Origin: G965276765 sp965276765
GTDB taxonomy: Bacteria; Actinomycetota; Acidimicrobiia; Acidimicrobiales; Palsa-688
DNA: 64,000 bases
Reading direction: 5' to 3'
Assembly: GCA_965276765.1 (NCBI GenBank)
Contig: OZ255627.1
Location: 310,001 to 374,000 of the forward strand
Shown here: positions 1-8,955 of the stretch, piece by piece
Layout: each line of letters starts with the position of its first letter
How positions within the stretch are numbered: position 1 is the stretch's first letter
The notes under the pieces: model-generated
Told to the model about the DNA's origin: nothing
Seen by the model: the letters and a program-made list of their open reading frames with translations, nothing else
The model's database searches: none
Program-made: the position numbers and the translations under genes

Positions 1-438
1 ATGGAGGGTGAGGATGGAGTGGATCAGCGTCTCGGGTCCCGGGGGGCAACCGGGCGCATAGACGTCCACGGGCACGATCTGGTCGACTCCCTGCACGACC
101 GCGTAGTTGTTGAACATCCCGCCGGTGCTCGCGCACACTCCCATCGAGATGACCCACTTGGGCTCCATCATCTGGTCATAGACCTGACGCAGCACCGGCG
201 CCATCTTCTGACTGACGCGCCCGGCGACGATCATCACGTCGGCCTGGCGGGGCGACGCTCTGAACACCTCCATGCCGAAGCGGGCCAGGTCGTAGTTGGC
301 GGCGCCGGCGGCCATCATCTCGATGGCGCAGCAGGCCAGACCGAAGTTGGCCGCCCACGAGCTCGATGCCCTGGCCCACTTGACCATGCTCTCGAGACTC
401 CCGGTGAGGAAGTTGTGCTGGAGGCTCTCGAGACCCAT
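1..438 (-). CDS. nuoB: NADH-quinone oxidoreductase subunit B (partial, C-terminus beyond window)
   Basis: This is the complex I subunit that holds the terminal [4Fe-4S] cluster N2, which passes electrons to quinone at the membrane interface. The 146 residues present contain the tandem cysteines C36-C37 and the later C102 and C131, the four N2 ligands expected from the family. The ATG at 438 directly abuts the TAG of nuoA, so the two are cotranscribed and probably translationally coupled. The gene runs off the left edge of the window without a stop. The assignment is close to certain from the cysteine pattern and the partner gene. Confidence 0.97.
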   Translation of the reverse strand, partial: MGLESLQHNFLTGSLESMVKWARASSSWAANFGLACCAIEMMAAGAANYDLARFGMEVFRASPRQADVMIVAGRVSQKMAPVLRQVYDQMMEPKWVISMGVCASTGGMFNNYAVVQGVDQIVPVDVYAPGCPPGPETLIHSILTLH

Positions 439-996
439 CTACTCGGTCCCTCCCTCTGGGCCCGCTCCCGCAGGGACGGGCACGGGGGTGTCATCTCCTG
501 CGTCGCTGCCGCCCCTGTCCTCTCCGACGGGGCGCAGCTCGGGGCCGTCGAGCGCGACCTCCTCGGGCCGGGGAACGTGGCGGACGGTCGCGGTCGTCGT
601 CCTCGTCAGGTCGACGGTCGGACGGTTGCGCAACCTCTGATCAGGACCCCAGTCGAGGGCGCCGCTGGAGACGAGGTAGGCGAAGGAGACGAACACGATG
701 GCGGCGAAGGTCCCCATCTCGGCCAGGCCGAACGTGGACAGCTGGTGATACATGACCGCCCACGGATAGAGGAACACCACCTCGATGTCGAAGATGATGA
801 AAATCATCGCCACCAGGTAGAAGCGCACAGGGAAGCGGGCGGACGGTGCCCGCCCCGGCACGATGCCCGACTCGTAGGGGCCTTCCTTGGCCGCCGTCGG
901 TCGCTTGGGACCGAGCACGGCGGACGCGACGAATGACCCGGCTGCAAAGGCTGCAGCCAGAGCCAGCAAGATCACGATCGGGAGGTACTGCACCAT
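439..996 (-). CDS. nuoA: NADH-quinone oxidoreductase subunit A
   Basis: This is a small membrane subunit of complex I at the junction of the peripheral and membrane arms. Three hydrophobic helices are visible, with the family hallmark around residues 20-60 (PYESGIVP, then FPVRFYLVAMIFIIFDIEV). At 185 residues it is longer than the usual 120-140. The extra length is a hydrophilic, Pro/Gly/Asp-rich C-terminal tail of about 60 residues with no recognisable domain. I chose the ATG at 996 because it starts just before the first helix; the frame stays open 25 codons further upstream. The stop abuts nuoB. Confidence 0.95.
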   Translation of the reverse strand: MVQYLPIVILLALAAAFAAGSFVASAVLGPKRPTAAKEGPYESGIVPGRAPSARFPVRFYLVAMIFIIFDIEVVFLYPWAVMYHQLSTFGLAEMGTFAAIVFVSFAYLVSSGALDWGPDQRLRNRPTVDLTRTTTATVRHVPRPEEVALDGPELRPVGEDRGGSDAGDDTPVPVPAGAGPEGGTE

Positions 997-1137
997 CGCT
1001 CTGTCCTCGGCACTCGAGTGGTCGCCTACTGCGTCCGTTGGTTCTAGATCGGTTGGTCCTGGTCGCGCCAACGGAGACCGCTCCGATGGTACCCACCCCC
1101 GGCCGCCAGTCCATAACAGGCTCGACCACGAGGCCCG

Positions 1138-1824
1138 TCAGTAGCAGTGCGGTCCTGCCGGTGACTGCCCGGTCGAATCGGTGCCGGGCGGCGCTCCGAG
1201 CAGCCGGCGCCTGGTGTCGACGACCAACTGGCCATCGACGACAGAGATCGGGTAGCGGTCGAGTCCGCGCGGCGCCGGCCCGCGCTGCTGCTCGCCCACG
1301 GCGTTGTACCGCGACCCGTGGCATGGGCACTCGAACCACTGCGAGCTGCGGCACCACGGCACCCGACACCCGAGGTGGGTGCAGGCCTGATCGAGGGCCA
1401 CGAACCCGGTTTCCATCCCCTCGAGCACCTCTCCGTGGTAGAGGCGCTTGGCGTCGGCCAGGTCGCCCGTCGGGTACGTGACCACGTAGAAGCCGCCCAC
1501 CGGCTCGTAGTACGGGGTGCGCCGGGCTCGCTGGTGCGCACGGATGGCCTCCGGAGTCCCCACGCTGTAGCGCCGACCGGGATGGCCGACGGCCGTGACC
1601 ACGTAGTCCACCGCGGACGTGGCGATCCCGACGAGGGCGGCGGCGAGCAGGCCGAGGACGCCGCGCTCGACCAGCTCACGACGGTTGATCGTCGCGCCGC
1701 CGGCCGGCGGCGCCTTGCGCCTCGACACGAGGGCGATCACGACGAGGGCCAAGGCGAAGACGACCACGGCCACGCTGATGCCGAGCAGATCCCACGAGGT
1801 CACAAGGGCGGCGGCGATCGGCAT
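1138..1824 (-). CDS. Rieske [2Fe-2S] protein, quinol-oxidising complex type
   Basis: This is a membrane-anchored Rieske iron-sulfur protein. Two hydrophobic segments lie near residues 11-33 and 54-76. The cluster boxes are CTHLGC (C148, H150, C153) and CPCHGS (C166, C168, H169). By family knowledge C148/H150 and C166/H169 are the ligands and C153-C168 forms the disulfide. A further cysteine, C158, lies between the boxes. It sits upstream of nuoA on the same strand with a 141-bp gap that probably holds the nuo promoter. It could serve a bc-type quinol oxidase complex, but no cytochrome b gene is in the window, so the partner is unknown. The ATG at 1824 is preferred to one 12 codons upstream. 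Confidence 0.85.
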   Translation of the reverse strand: MPIAAALVTSWDLLGISVAVVVFALALVVIALVSRRKAPPAGGATINRRELVERGVLGLLAAALVGIATSAVDYVVTAVGHPGRRYSVGTPEAIRAHQRARRTPYYEPVGGFYVVTYPTGDLADAKRLYHGEVLEGMETGFVALDQACTHLGCRVPWCRSSQWFECPCHGSRYNAVGEQQRGPAPRGLDRYPISVVDGQLVVDTRRRLLGAPPGTDSTGQSPAGPHCY

Positions 1825-1910
1825 GTCACCCCAGCATGCCGTGGGGACGGGGGCGTCCACACGCCACCCACCCTCTTGGCTTGATGCGCGAGGGACGAGA
1901 GAATCGGGTG

Positions 1911-2426
1911 ATGCCTTCGACGTCTCCTCCCGCCGTCATCCGGCCCGCGACCGAATCCGACCTTGACCACCTGGTCGACCTGGTCTGGGCGGTCGCAGCC
2001 GAGGGCCGGTGGATCGGCACCGAGGTCCCCTTCGACCGGGCCGCTCGGCGCGCCGGGCTGGCCAACCGGGTCGCGGGCCGGGTCGGCACGCTCCTCGTCG
2101 CCGAGGCCGCTCGCGCCGGTCGGGAGCCGGAGGTGGTGGGCCACCTCACGGTCGAGCTCACCAGCTACGGCGTCGCCCAGGTCGGCATGCTCCTGGCCGA
2201 GGGATGGCGGGGCCTTGGTATCGGGACGGCGCTGCTCGACGCCGGACTGGCCTGGGCCGCCGACGCCGGCGCCCACAAGGCGGCGCTCGAGGTCTGGCCT
2301 CACAACGAGGCCGGCCTGGCCCTCTACCGCAAGGCAGGCTTCGTCGAGGAGGGAAGGAAGCGACGCCACTACCGAAGGGCCAACGGCGAGCTGTGGGACG
2401 GGATCCTCATGGGCCGCGCGCTGTGA
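1911..2426 (+). CDS. GNAT family N-acetyltransferase
   Basis: This 171-residue protein has the GNAT fold. A hydrophobic strand ends in VGMLL, followed by the acetyl-CoA pyrophosphate-binding loop (GWRGLGIGTALL). The C-terminal motif LYRKAGFVEEGRKR is typical of RimI/RimJ-like acetyltransferases. The substrate cannot be read from the sequence. The gene is divergent from the Rieske gene. I chose the ATG at 1911; an open frame extends 25 codons upstream but is rich in Arg, Gly and His and looks non-coding. Confidence 0.85.
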   Translation: MPSTSPPAVIRPATESDLDHLVDLVWAVAAEGRWIGTEVPFDRAARRAGLANRVAGRVGTLLVAEAARAGREPEVVGHLTVELTSYGVAQVGMLLAEGWRGLGIGTALLDAGLAWAADAGAHKAALEVWPHNEAGLALYRKAGFVEEGRKRRHYRRANGELWDGILMGRAL

Positions 2427-2649
2427 CGGCGACTCAGGACTCGGCCGGTGGCGGTTAGCCGGCCGGCCAGGCCCCGTCCAGCCCCCCGCCCCGCCCCGGA
2501 GGCCGGGACGAGCCACGTCCGGGAGCCCGGCGGATCGGCGCCGCCTTGACGGCGACGTCACGTTGCTCACAGAGCTTCGTGAACTCGCTCAGAACCGCTT
2601 CGATCGGCTCGAAACCAACCGGGGTCAGCTCCTGTGAACAGAGCGGAGC

Positions 2650-2979
2650 TCACCGTCTCCGATCGCGTCGGAAGGCCCGCCAGGCCGACCACCACGACGG
2701 CAGGCGCGGCAGATCCGGATGGGACCGGTTCACCATGCCAAGCAGCTTGTGGCCCCCCGGATTGACATGGGGGGTGCCGTCGAGGACCACTGTCGGCACG
2801 GTCTCGTTGCCGCCGGCGACGGATCGCACAAAGGCGGCATGTTGGGGATCGGCCCAGATGTTGTGCCAGGTGACCGGCATCCGCGCCCGAACCAGCGCCT
2901 GGCGCAGGCCGAAGCAAAATGGACAGCCGGGGCGCCAGTAGACCTCCATCACCGGGATGCCGTCTCGCGTCTCTGCCAT
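2650..2979 (-). CDS. Mycoredoxin/glutaredoxin-like protein
   Basis: This is a 109-residue thioredoxin-fold protein with a CPFC active site (C19, C22) and the cis-proline loop ETVPTVV, matching the NrdH/mycoredoxin group. Mycoredoxins reduce mycothiol mixed disulfides, which fits the presence of mshA in this window. Family members usually have about 80 residues. The extra C-terminal stretch here is Trp/Arg-rich and contains no visible domain. An internal ATG at codon 11 is an alternative start. Assignment to mycoredoxin rather than another glutaredoxin is inference from context. Confidence 0.8.
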   Translation of the reverse strand: MAETRDGIPVMEVYWRPGCPFCFGLRQALVRARMPVTWHNIWADPQHAAFVRSVAGGNETVPTVVLDGTPHVNPGGHKLLGMVNRSHPDLPRLPSWWSAWRAFRRDRRR

Positions 2980-3107
2980 CGGGTCACCTCCGGCACCGAG
3001 GCTAGAACGGAACTGGCGCGGCGGGACACGTCATTGACGACGCCCCCCGCACGGCGGCAGGGCCAAACAACTGGCGGGGTGGACGCCGAGCGCCTTGACT
3101 CGCCGCC

Positions 3108-4199
3108 ATGGAGCTGCGGCCATTCCCCCACGCCCGATCCTCGAGCCCTCGCCGCCGACCGCCAAAACTCGCGCCCGGCGATCGCGTGGCCGTGGTGTCG
3201 CCGTCGTGGGCGGCCCCCATGTTCTACCCCGAGGTGTTCGACCTCGGGCTGTCCCGACTCGCCGGCGACCTCGGGCTTCGGCCCGTCGAGTACCCCACCA
3301 CCAGGGCGGCGGCGGCCCCCGCCGAACGGGCCGTCGACCTCAACGAGGCGTGGGCCGACCCGAGCATCAAGGCGGTCATCTCCAGCATCGGCGGCGACGA
3401 TCAGATCAAGGTCCTTCGCCACCTCGACGCCGACCTGATCGCCTCCAACCCCAAGGTGTTTCTCGGCTACAGCGACAACTCCAACCTCCTGATCTACCTG
3501 TCGAACCTGGGCATCGTCGGGTATCACGGCGGTGGCGTCATGACCCACATGGCCCGTCCGGGCGGCATGCACCCGGTCACGTTGGCGTCGCTGCGCGCCG
3601 CGCTCTTTGACGGAGGCAGATGGGAGGTCAGGGAGACAGGGACGTTTGGCGACGAGACCGGCGACTGGGACGACCCCGCCAGCCTCGAGCATGAACCGCC
3701 GACGCGCACCGCGCCCCCGTGGTCGTGGCACGGCCCGGCCGTGAGGGTCACCGGCCCGGCGTGGGGCGGCAGCCTCGAGATCATCGACTTTCACCTCCGA
3801 GCCGACCGGTGGCTGCTCGCCCCCGACGCCTACAACGGGGCCGTACTCGTCATCGAGACCTCAGAGGAGCTCCCGCCCGCCCGGGACGTGTACCGGATGC
3901 TCATGGGCATGGGAGAACGGGGTCTGCTCCAGCGGTTCGCGGCCGTGCTCGTGGGGCGGGCCAAGGCGTGGTCGACCGACGCCCGCAGGACGATAGAGGA
4001 GCGGGACCGCTACGCCGACGAGCAACGCCAGGCCATCCTTCGCGCCGTGACCGAGTACGTGCCGGGCGACGGGGACAACCCCGGGATCCCCCTGGTGTTC
4101 AACCTCGACATCGGCCACACCGACCCGCAGATCGTCGTGCCGATGGGGGGCGAGGTCACCGTGGACCTGGTCGAGGCCAGGGTGATCTTCGAGTACTGA
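3108..4199 (+). CDS. LD-carboxypeptidase / MccF-like S66 family peptidase
   Basis: This 363-residue protein belongs to peptidase family S66, which cleaves murein tetrapeptides (LdcA) or inactivates microcin C-type peptide nucleotides (MccF). The nucleophile elbow is GYSDNSNLL. The other triad members are probably the Glu in VIETSEE and the His in DIGHTDP near the C-terminus. The sequence looks more like the MccF branch, because it has the longer central region found there. It stands alone, so recycling of cell-wall peptides and detoxification are both possible. Confidence 0.85.
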   Translation: MELRPFPHARSSSPRRRPPKLAPGDRVAVVSPSWAAPMFYPEVFDLGLSRLAGDLGLRPVEYPTTRAAAAPAERAVDLNEAWADPSIKAVISSIGGDDQIKVLRHLDADLIASNPKVFLGYSDNSNLLIYLSNLGIVGYHGGGVMTHMARPGGMHPVTLASLRAALFDGGRWEVRETGTFGDETGDWDDPASLEHEPPTRTAPPWSWHGPAVRVTGPAWGGSLEIIDFHLRADRWLLAPDAYNGAVLVIETSEELPPARDVYRMLMGMGERGLLQRFAAVLVGRAKAWSTDARRTIEERDRYADEQRQAILRAVTEYVPGDGDNPGIPLVFNLDIGHTDPQIVVPMGGEVTVDLVEARVIFEY

Positions 4200-4254
4200 A
4201 CGACGGCCGACCGCCGGCGGGCGTCGGTTGCCCGTCGATTGGCACACTGTCGGC

Positions 4255-5460
4255 ATGTCGTCGGATATCGCCAACCCGCTCGAAGAGGTGTCCCTCGAGG
4301 ACCTGAAGCGCCGGACGAGCGCCAAGTGGCGCACGTACCCCGACGACGTACTGCCCCTGTGGGTGGCCGAGATGGACGTCATGCTCGCCGAGCCGGTCGC
4401 GCGCTCGCTGATCGACGCCATCCGCCTGGGCGACACCGGCTACCCGGCCGGCACGGGCTACGCCGAGGCCCTCACGGACTTTGCCCACGAACGCTGGGAT
4501 TGGGACGGCATCGCCGTAGAGCGCACGGCCATCGTGCCCGACGTGATGATGGGCGTCGTCGAGCTCCTGCGCCTCGTAACCGTGCCCGGCGATGCGGTCG
4601 TCGTCAACTGCCCGGTGTACCCGCCGTTCTACGCCTTCGTCGAGCACATGGGTCGGCGGATCATCGAGGCACCGCTCACGGCGTCGCACCGTCTCGACAT
4701 CGAAACCCTCGCCGCCGCCTTCGCCACCGCGACCGCCGGCGGCGCATCCGCTGCCTACCTCATCTGCAACCCCCACAACCCCACCGGCACCCTGCACCGC
4801 CTCGAGGAGCTGACCGCCGTCGCCGCCCTCGCCGACCGCCACCGCGTGCGCGTCATCGCCGACGAGATCCACGCCCCCGTCGTCATGCCTGGGCAGCGGT
4901 TCGTGCCGTACCTGAGCGTGCCGGGGGCCGAGCGCGCCTTCTCCCTGATGTCGGCGTCCAAGGGCTGGAACCTGGCCGGGCTCAAGGCCGCGCTTGCGAT
5001 CGCCGGTCCGCTCGCCGCCGACGACCTGGCCCGACTCCCCGAAGAGGTCAGCCACGGCCCGAGCCACCTCGGGCTCATCGCCCACACCGCCGCCCTCAGA
5101 AGCGGCGGAGCCTGGCTCGACGCTCTGCTCGCCGGCCTCGACAACAACCGCCATCTGCTCACCTCGCTGCTCGACACGCACCTGCCGTCGGTCGGCTACC
5201 GGCCTCCTGATGCGACGTTCCTCGCCTGGCTCGACTGTCGGGGTTTGGGCCTTGACGACGGTGCAGCCGCCGAGGCGCAACGGGGCTTGGTGACCTTGAA
5301 CGCAGGACCGGCCGCCGTGTTCTTGGAGAAGGGGCGCGTCGCCCTGAGCGCAGGGCCGGCGTTCGGAACGGGCGGCTCGGGGCACGTTCGCCTCAACCTG
5401 GCCACATCGACGGCGATCCTCACCGAGGCGGTCCACCGGATGGCGGGGGTGGTGGCGTAG
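4255..5460 (+). CDS. MalY/PatB-type C-S lyase (aminotransferase fold class I)
   Basis: This is a PLP-dependent enzyme of the MalY/PatB group, which releases homocysteine and pyruvate from cystathionine and cleaves other C-S conjugates. The N-terminus has the group's LPLWVAEMD motif, followed by CNPHNPTG. The aspartate that contacts the PLP ring lies in ADEIHAP, and the Schiff-base lysine is in SASKGWNLAG. Its 401 residues match the family length. The ATG at 4255 is preferred to one nine codons upstream. The 3' end overlaps the convergent pentapeptide gene by 41 bp. Confidence 0.88.
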   Translation: MSSDIANPLEEVSLEDLKRRTSAKWRTYPDDVLPLWVAEMDVMLAEPVARSLIDAIRLGDTGYPAGTGYAEALTDFAHERWDWDGIAVERTAIVPDVMMGVVELLRLVTVPGDAVVVNCPVYPPFYAFVEHMGRRIIEAPLTASHRLDIETLAAAFATATAGGASAAYLICNPHNPTGTLHRLEELTAVAALADRHRVRVIADEIHAPVVMPGQRFVPYLSVPGAERAFSLMSASKGWNLAGLKAALAIAGPLAADDLARLPEEVSHGPSHLGLIAHTAALRSGGAWLDALLAGLDNNRHLLTSLLDTHLPSVGYRPPDATFLAWLDCRGLGLDDGAAAEAQRGLVTLNAGPAAVFLEKGRVALSAGPAFGTGGSGHVRLNLATSTAILTEAVHRMAGVVA

Positions 5461-6349
5461 AGCACGTAGCCGGCGCTGCCCAGTGGGCCGGGCGGGTAAG
5501 TGACACCGGCAGCTTCGTGTGCCGGTCGCCTCTTGCCGAGGCCACCTGGGACTGGGTCACAAAGATGCAGTGGCTGAGATCGGTGCCGCGTACGTCGGCG
5601 TCACGAAGGTCGGCGCCCCTCAGGTCGGCCGTTGTCAGGTCGGCATCTCGCAGGTCGGCGGCGATCAGACCCGCACCCATCAGGTTGGCGCCTTGGAGGT
5701 CGGCACCCCGGAGATCGGCGCCAACGAGGTCGGCTCCGGTGAGGTCACGGCGCGGTCGTTGGAGCGGGCCGCGTACGAAGTCACTCGCCGCCGTCAAGAG
5801 GGCGCCCACCCTTTTCCTGTGTGCCGCCACGTCCACTTCGAGCAGCGCATCGGGAGGCCTGAGGGTGAAGGCCTCGGTCTCGTCGAGCACGGCGGCAAGC
5901 TCGGAGTGGAGTGGGCGCGCCGCCCCGAGCCTCAGGGCCTCGGTGACAAACCACAGCAGCTCGTGGAGCTGGCGCACGACCCCGTACACGTCGAACATCT
6001 GCTGTGCCGTCGACGGGTCTCGACGCCAATCCTGTCCCCCGAAGGTGATCTGCGTGACCTTCTGGCCTGCGCCGAAGCAGTCGTAGGCGGCACAACCCCG
6101 GAAGCCGCTCTCCACGAGGTCGTCATGGATGCCGCAGCGGAAATCTGCCCGCAGGTTGGGACACGGCCGGCCCGCCGCCTTGTCGATCGCAAAGTCGGCG
6201 GAGGCGGAAAAGGCCGGCGCGACGCAACACAGCCCGCAGCAGTGCTGGCAGTCCGCCCGCAGGTGGCGTGGAGTCCCGTCGGCCGTCGGCGGTGCCGGTT
6301 CGCGCGTATCGGACAAACGTCTGCCGCCTCCCGGCCGGGCCCGAGCCAT
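5420..6349 (-). CDS. Pentapeptide-repeat protein with N-terminal cysteine-rich domain
   Basis: The N-terminal 100 residues carry a cysteine-rich motif (CQHCCGLCC, then CPNL, RCGIH, GCAAYDC), which probably binds metal. The central part is helical. Residues from about 205 to 265 form pentapeptide repeats of the A(D/N)LxG type, predicted to fold as a right-handed quadrilateral beta-helix. This domain pairing recurs in actinobacterial proteins that I recall as uncharacterised. The cellular role is unknown. The C-terminus beyond the repeats is Pro-rich. It converges on and overlaps the C-S lyase gene. Confidence 0.82.
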   Translation of the reverse strand: MARARPGGGRRLSDTREPAPPTADGTPRHLRADCQHCCGLCCVAPAFSASADFAIDKAAGRPCPNLRADFRCGIHDDLVESGFRGCAAYDCFGAGQKVTQITFGGQDWRRDPSTAQQMFDVYGVVRQLHELLWFVTEALRLGAARPLHSELAAVLDETEAFTLRPPDALLEVDVAAHRKRVGALLTAASDFVRGPLQRPRRDLTGADLVGADLRGADLQGANLMGAGLIAADLRDADLTTADLRGADLRDADVRGTDLSHCIFVTQSQVASARGDRHTKLPVSLTRPAHWAAPATCSTPPPPPSGGPPR

Positions 6350-6408
6350 TTCGGCGCCGATACGTCGAGGCTAACGTCCGGACGCACAATCGGGTGGTGA
6401 GGCATCGG

Positions 6409-7455
6409 ATGGCGACGGACGAGCGGGGGCGCACCGACCGGGAGCGCGCCGACGACCGGGAGCGCACCGACGAGCGGGGTCCGACGGACGGGGCCGGCGC
6501 TGGTGTGACCGGTGCCCTTCTTTCCAGCCGAGGCCTGCGGGTGGCGCTCGGAGTCCTGTGGATCGTCGACGGTCTGCTCCAGGCCGAGCCGGCCAAGTTC
6601 GCCAGCAGCTATCCGCTCGGCGACCTGGCCCAGTCGGTCATGGGATCGCCGCCCGTCATCTACCGCTCCATCTTCGATGGGATCAGGCCGTTCGTCGCCC
6701 ACTGGCCCCTGTGGAACCTGGCGTGCGTCCTCCTGCAGTTGGCCATCGGTGCCGCCCTCATTTCCAACCGCCTGACCCGCACGGCCCTGACCGTCTCGTT
6801 TGTCTGGGGACTCGTGATCTGGTGGCTGGGCGAAGGCTTTGGGACGCTGCCGACCGGTTTCGCCACCATGCTGGGGGGCGCCCCAGGCCCGGCGCTCCTC
6901 TACGTTGCGCTGGGCGCGCTGGGGTGGCCGCGACGCGACCGCCGGGACGTCTCCGCCCCGGCGTGGGCGGCCGTGTGGGCCGTCCTGTGGCTGGGGGCAG
7001 CGGCGCTGCATCTGGCCTTCCAGCTGCCTGCCGGCGTGGTGATACAGGCCAACCTGGAGGAGAACGGCCTGGGCCAGCCGCGGTTCCTACAGGACGCCGG
7101 CACATGGCTCTACCACCTGGCCGCCACCAACGGTGTGGCCATCTCCTTCGCCCTCGCCGCGGTCGAGGCGGCGGTGGGTCTCGGGGCACTCTTTCGCCGG
7201 GGTCGGCGGTGGTGGCTGGCAGCAGCCATCGCGTTCTCGGTCTTTGCCTGGGTGGTCGGCCAGGACCTGGGCGACATCCTCACATCCGACGGGACCGACC
7301 CCGGGCTTGGCCCGCTCGTCGTGCTTCTCGCCCTGGCGGCCTGGCCCGTGTCGGACCGGCTCCGCCGGTCACGCTCGCGGCCGGGTCACGCCCGAGCCGT
7401 GGGGGACTCCGGTGCGGCCGCCGGCGGCCTCGACCCACCTATCCGGGTCGAATGA
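6409..7455 (+). CDS. Multi-pass membrane protein, DoxX-like
   Basis: This 348-residue protein begins with a charged N-terminus made of short imperfect repeats rich in T-D-E-R-G. About eight hydrophobic segments follow, separated by short charged loops. The first conserved-looking block (GVLWIVDGLLQAEPAKF) resembles the quinone-interacting region of DoxX/DoxD-like proteins, but the match is not strong enough to assign a function. The ATG at 6409 follows a GC-rich leader; the frame stays open upstream to 6268. A perfect 20-bp hairpin starts 5 bp after the stop. Confidence 0.75.
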   Translation: MATDERGRTDRERADDRERTDERGPTDGAGAGVTGALLSSRGLRVALGVLWIVDGLLQAEPAKFASSYPLGDLAQSVMGSPPVIYRSIFDGIRPFVAHWPLWNLACVLLQLAIGAALISNRLTRTALTVSFVWGLVIWWLGEGFGTLPTGFATMLGGAPGPALLYVALGALGWPRRDRRDVSAPAWAAVWAVLWLGAAALHLAFQLPAGVVIQANLEENGLGQPRFLQDAGTWLYHLAATNGVAISFALAAVEAAVGLGALFRRGRRWWLAAAIAFSVFAWVVGQDLGDILTSDGTDPGLGPLVVLLALAAWPVSDRLRRSRSRPGHARAVGDSGAAAGGLDPPIRVE

Positions 7456-7459
7456 CTCC

Positions 7460-7510
7460 TTTCTTTTGCCCACTTTTACGGACTCTCTCTGTAAAAGTGG
7501 GCAAAAGAAA
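7460..7510. repeat. Perfect 20-bp inverted repeat (hairpin)
   Basis: The arms TTTCTTTTGCCCACTTTTAC (7460-7479) and its exact complement (7491-7510) flank an 11-nt loop. The T-rich tract is on the 5' side and the A-rich tract on the 3' side, on both strands. That is the reverse of an intrinsic terminator, so this is not a classical terminator. A related hairpin, split by a mobile element, lies at 57700-57736 plus 63083-63094. That makes this a dispersed repeat family rather than a single local structure. Confidence 0.9.
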
Positions 7511-7593
7511 ACAACGACCGGCCCGCCGGCCGGTCATCAGCCACCACACGCGCGGGGGAACACGTAGCCGCCGTCGGGGCGTAGATTCCATCC

Positions 7594-8877
7594 ATGTCGG
7601 TGATCGATCAACGTGAGGGTGTGCGGCGCTGCGACGTCCTGGTCGTGGGCGGCGGCCCCGCCGGCGCTGCTGCTGCGTACTGGCTCGCCGGCGCCGGCCA
7701 CGACGTGGTGGTGTTGGAACGCAAGAGCTACCCACGCGAGAAGACGTGCGGAGACGGCCTCACGCCGCGCTCGGTGAAGCAGTTGGAAGACATGGGCCTG
7801 CGCGACGACCTGGCCGCCGCCGGTCACCGCTACGAAGGCCTCAGGTCTCACGGGTTCGGCCGGACTCTCGAGCTGCAGTGGCCCGACCATCCCGATCTCC
7901 CCGGCTACGGGTACGTGATCACGAGGAAAGACCTCGACGCCCTCGTGGCCCGCCGGGCCGAGAAGGCCGGGGCCACGGTCTGGGAGAAGGCGGAAGCGAC
8001 CGAGCCGATCGTCGAGTCCGGGCTCCTGCGCGGCGTGCGGGTCACGTCCAAGGCCGACCCGGACGCTGCGCCGGTCGAGGTCAGGGCCCGCTACACGATC
8101 GTCGCCGACGGGGCCAACTCCCGTCTCGGTCGGGCGCTCGGCACCAGCCGCAACCGTTCCTACCCGCTCGGGATGGCGATCAGGGGCTACTACACCTCAC
8201 CCATGCACGACCAGCCGTGGATCGACAGCTGGCTCGACATTCGCGACAAGGCCGGCAACGTGCTCCCCGGGTACGGATGGATCTTTCCCGTCGGCGACGG
8301 ACGGGTCAACGTCGGCGTCGGCCTGCTCTCGACGTTCAATCAGTGGAAGGCGGTCAACACAACCCATCTGATGGAGAGCTTCGTGCAGTACGCGCCGGAG
8401 GAATGGGACCTGCGCCCCGAGACGTGCTGCGGGCCGCCGACGGGTGGGCGTCTGCCGATGGGGCTCTCGGTCGGGCCCAGGGTCGGCCCCAACTACCTGG
8501 TGGTCGGCGACGCCACCGGTGCCATCAACCCCTTCAACGGCGAGGGCATCGCCTACGCCTACGAGTCGGGGCGGATGGCCGCCGACGCCACCCACCTGGC
8601 CATCGCCAGCGGTGACGGACTCGCGCTGCGCAGCTACCAGCAGCAGCTCGAAGAGCGCTACGCCCTCTACTACCGGGTGGCCAGGGCGTTCGTCCACGTC
8701 ATCGGGCACCCGGAGCTTATGAAGGTGCTGGTCTCGACGGGCATGCGGAGCCGCACCCTCATGGAGTGGGTGCTGCGGATCATGGCCAACATCTTGCGCC
8801 CCGACGAGCTGGGCACGGCCGAGGCGGCGTACCGGGCGCTTGCCGTGATCGCCAGGGTCGTCCCGGACGCGGCCTGA
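7594..8877 (+). CDS. Geranylgeranyl reductase family flavoprotein (menaquinone-reductase-like)
   Basis: This is an FAD-dependent oxidoreductase of the geranylgeranyl reductase family, which saturates isoprenoid side chains. The N-terminal dinucleotide-binding motif is VVGGGPAGAAAA. The family CGDG segment follows at about residue 50, and the second FAD motif (VVGDATGAINPFNGEG) is near residue 305. The length of 427 matches the family. Mycobacterial MenJ, which hydrogenates the menaquinone tail, belongs here. Proximity to nuo genes makes menaquinone a plausible substrate, but that is inference. Confidence 0.85.
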   Translation: MSVIDQREGVRRCDVLVVGGGPAGAAAAYWLAGAGHDVVVLERKSYPREKTCGDGLTPRSVKQLEDMGLRDDLAAAGHRYEGLRSHGFGRTLELQWPDHPDLPGYGYVITRKDLDALVARRAEKAGATVWEKAEATEPIVESGLLRGVRVTSKADPDAAPVEVRARYTIVADGANSRLGRALGTSRNRSYPLGMAIRGYYTSPMHDQPWIDSWLDIRDKAGNVLPGYGWIFPVGDGRVNVGVGLLSTFNQWKAVNTTHLMESFVQYAPEEWDLRPETCCGPPTGGRLPMGLSVGPRVGPNYLVVGDATGAINPFNGEGIAYAYESGRMAADATHLAIASGDGLALRSYQQQLEERYALYYRVARAFVHVIGHPELMKVLVSTGMRSRTLMEWVLRIMANILRPDELGTAEAAYRALAVIARVVPDAA

Positions 8878-8955
8878 GGCTCCCGGGCCTCCCGGGCCTC
8901 CCGCGCCTCCCGCCCGAAACCCTCCGAACCCGAGCCGGACGGGGGCGACCCCGCC

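Noticed and set aside
1..936. A 311-codon plus-strand open frame opposite nuoB and nuoA
   Set aside because: It is antisense to two clearly recognised complex I genes and is rich in Gly, His and Arg, the usual shadow composition in GC-rich DNA.
2540..2637. A short protein-like plus-strand stretch (TLLTELRELAQNRFDRLE)
   Set aside because: There is no credible start codon, and upstream of it the frame is Arg/Pro-rich. It could be a fragment but cannot be supported.
7460..7510. Intrinsic terminator after the 6409 gene
   Set aside because: The T tract is on the 5' arm and the A tract on the 3' arm, so no U-run follows the stem in either direction.
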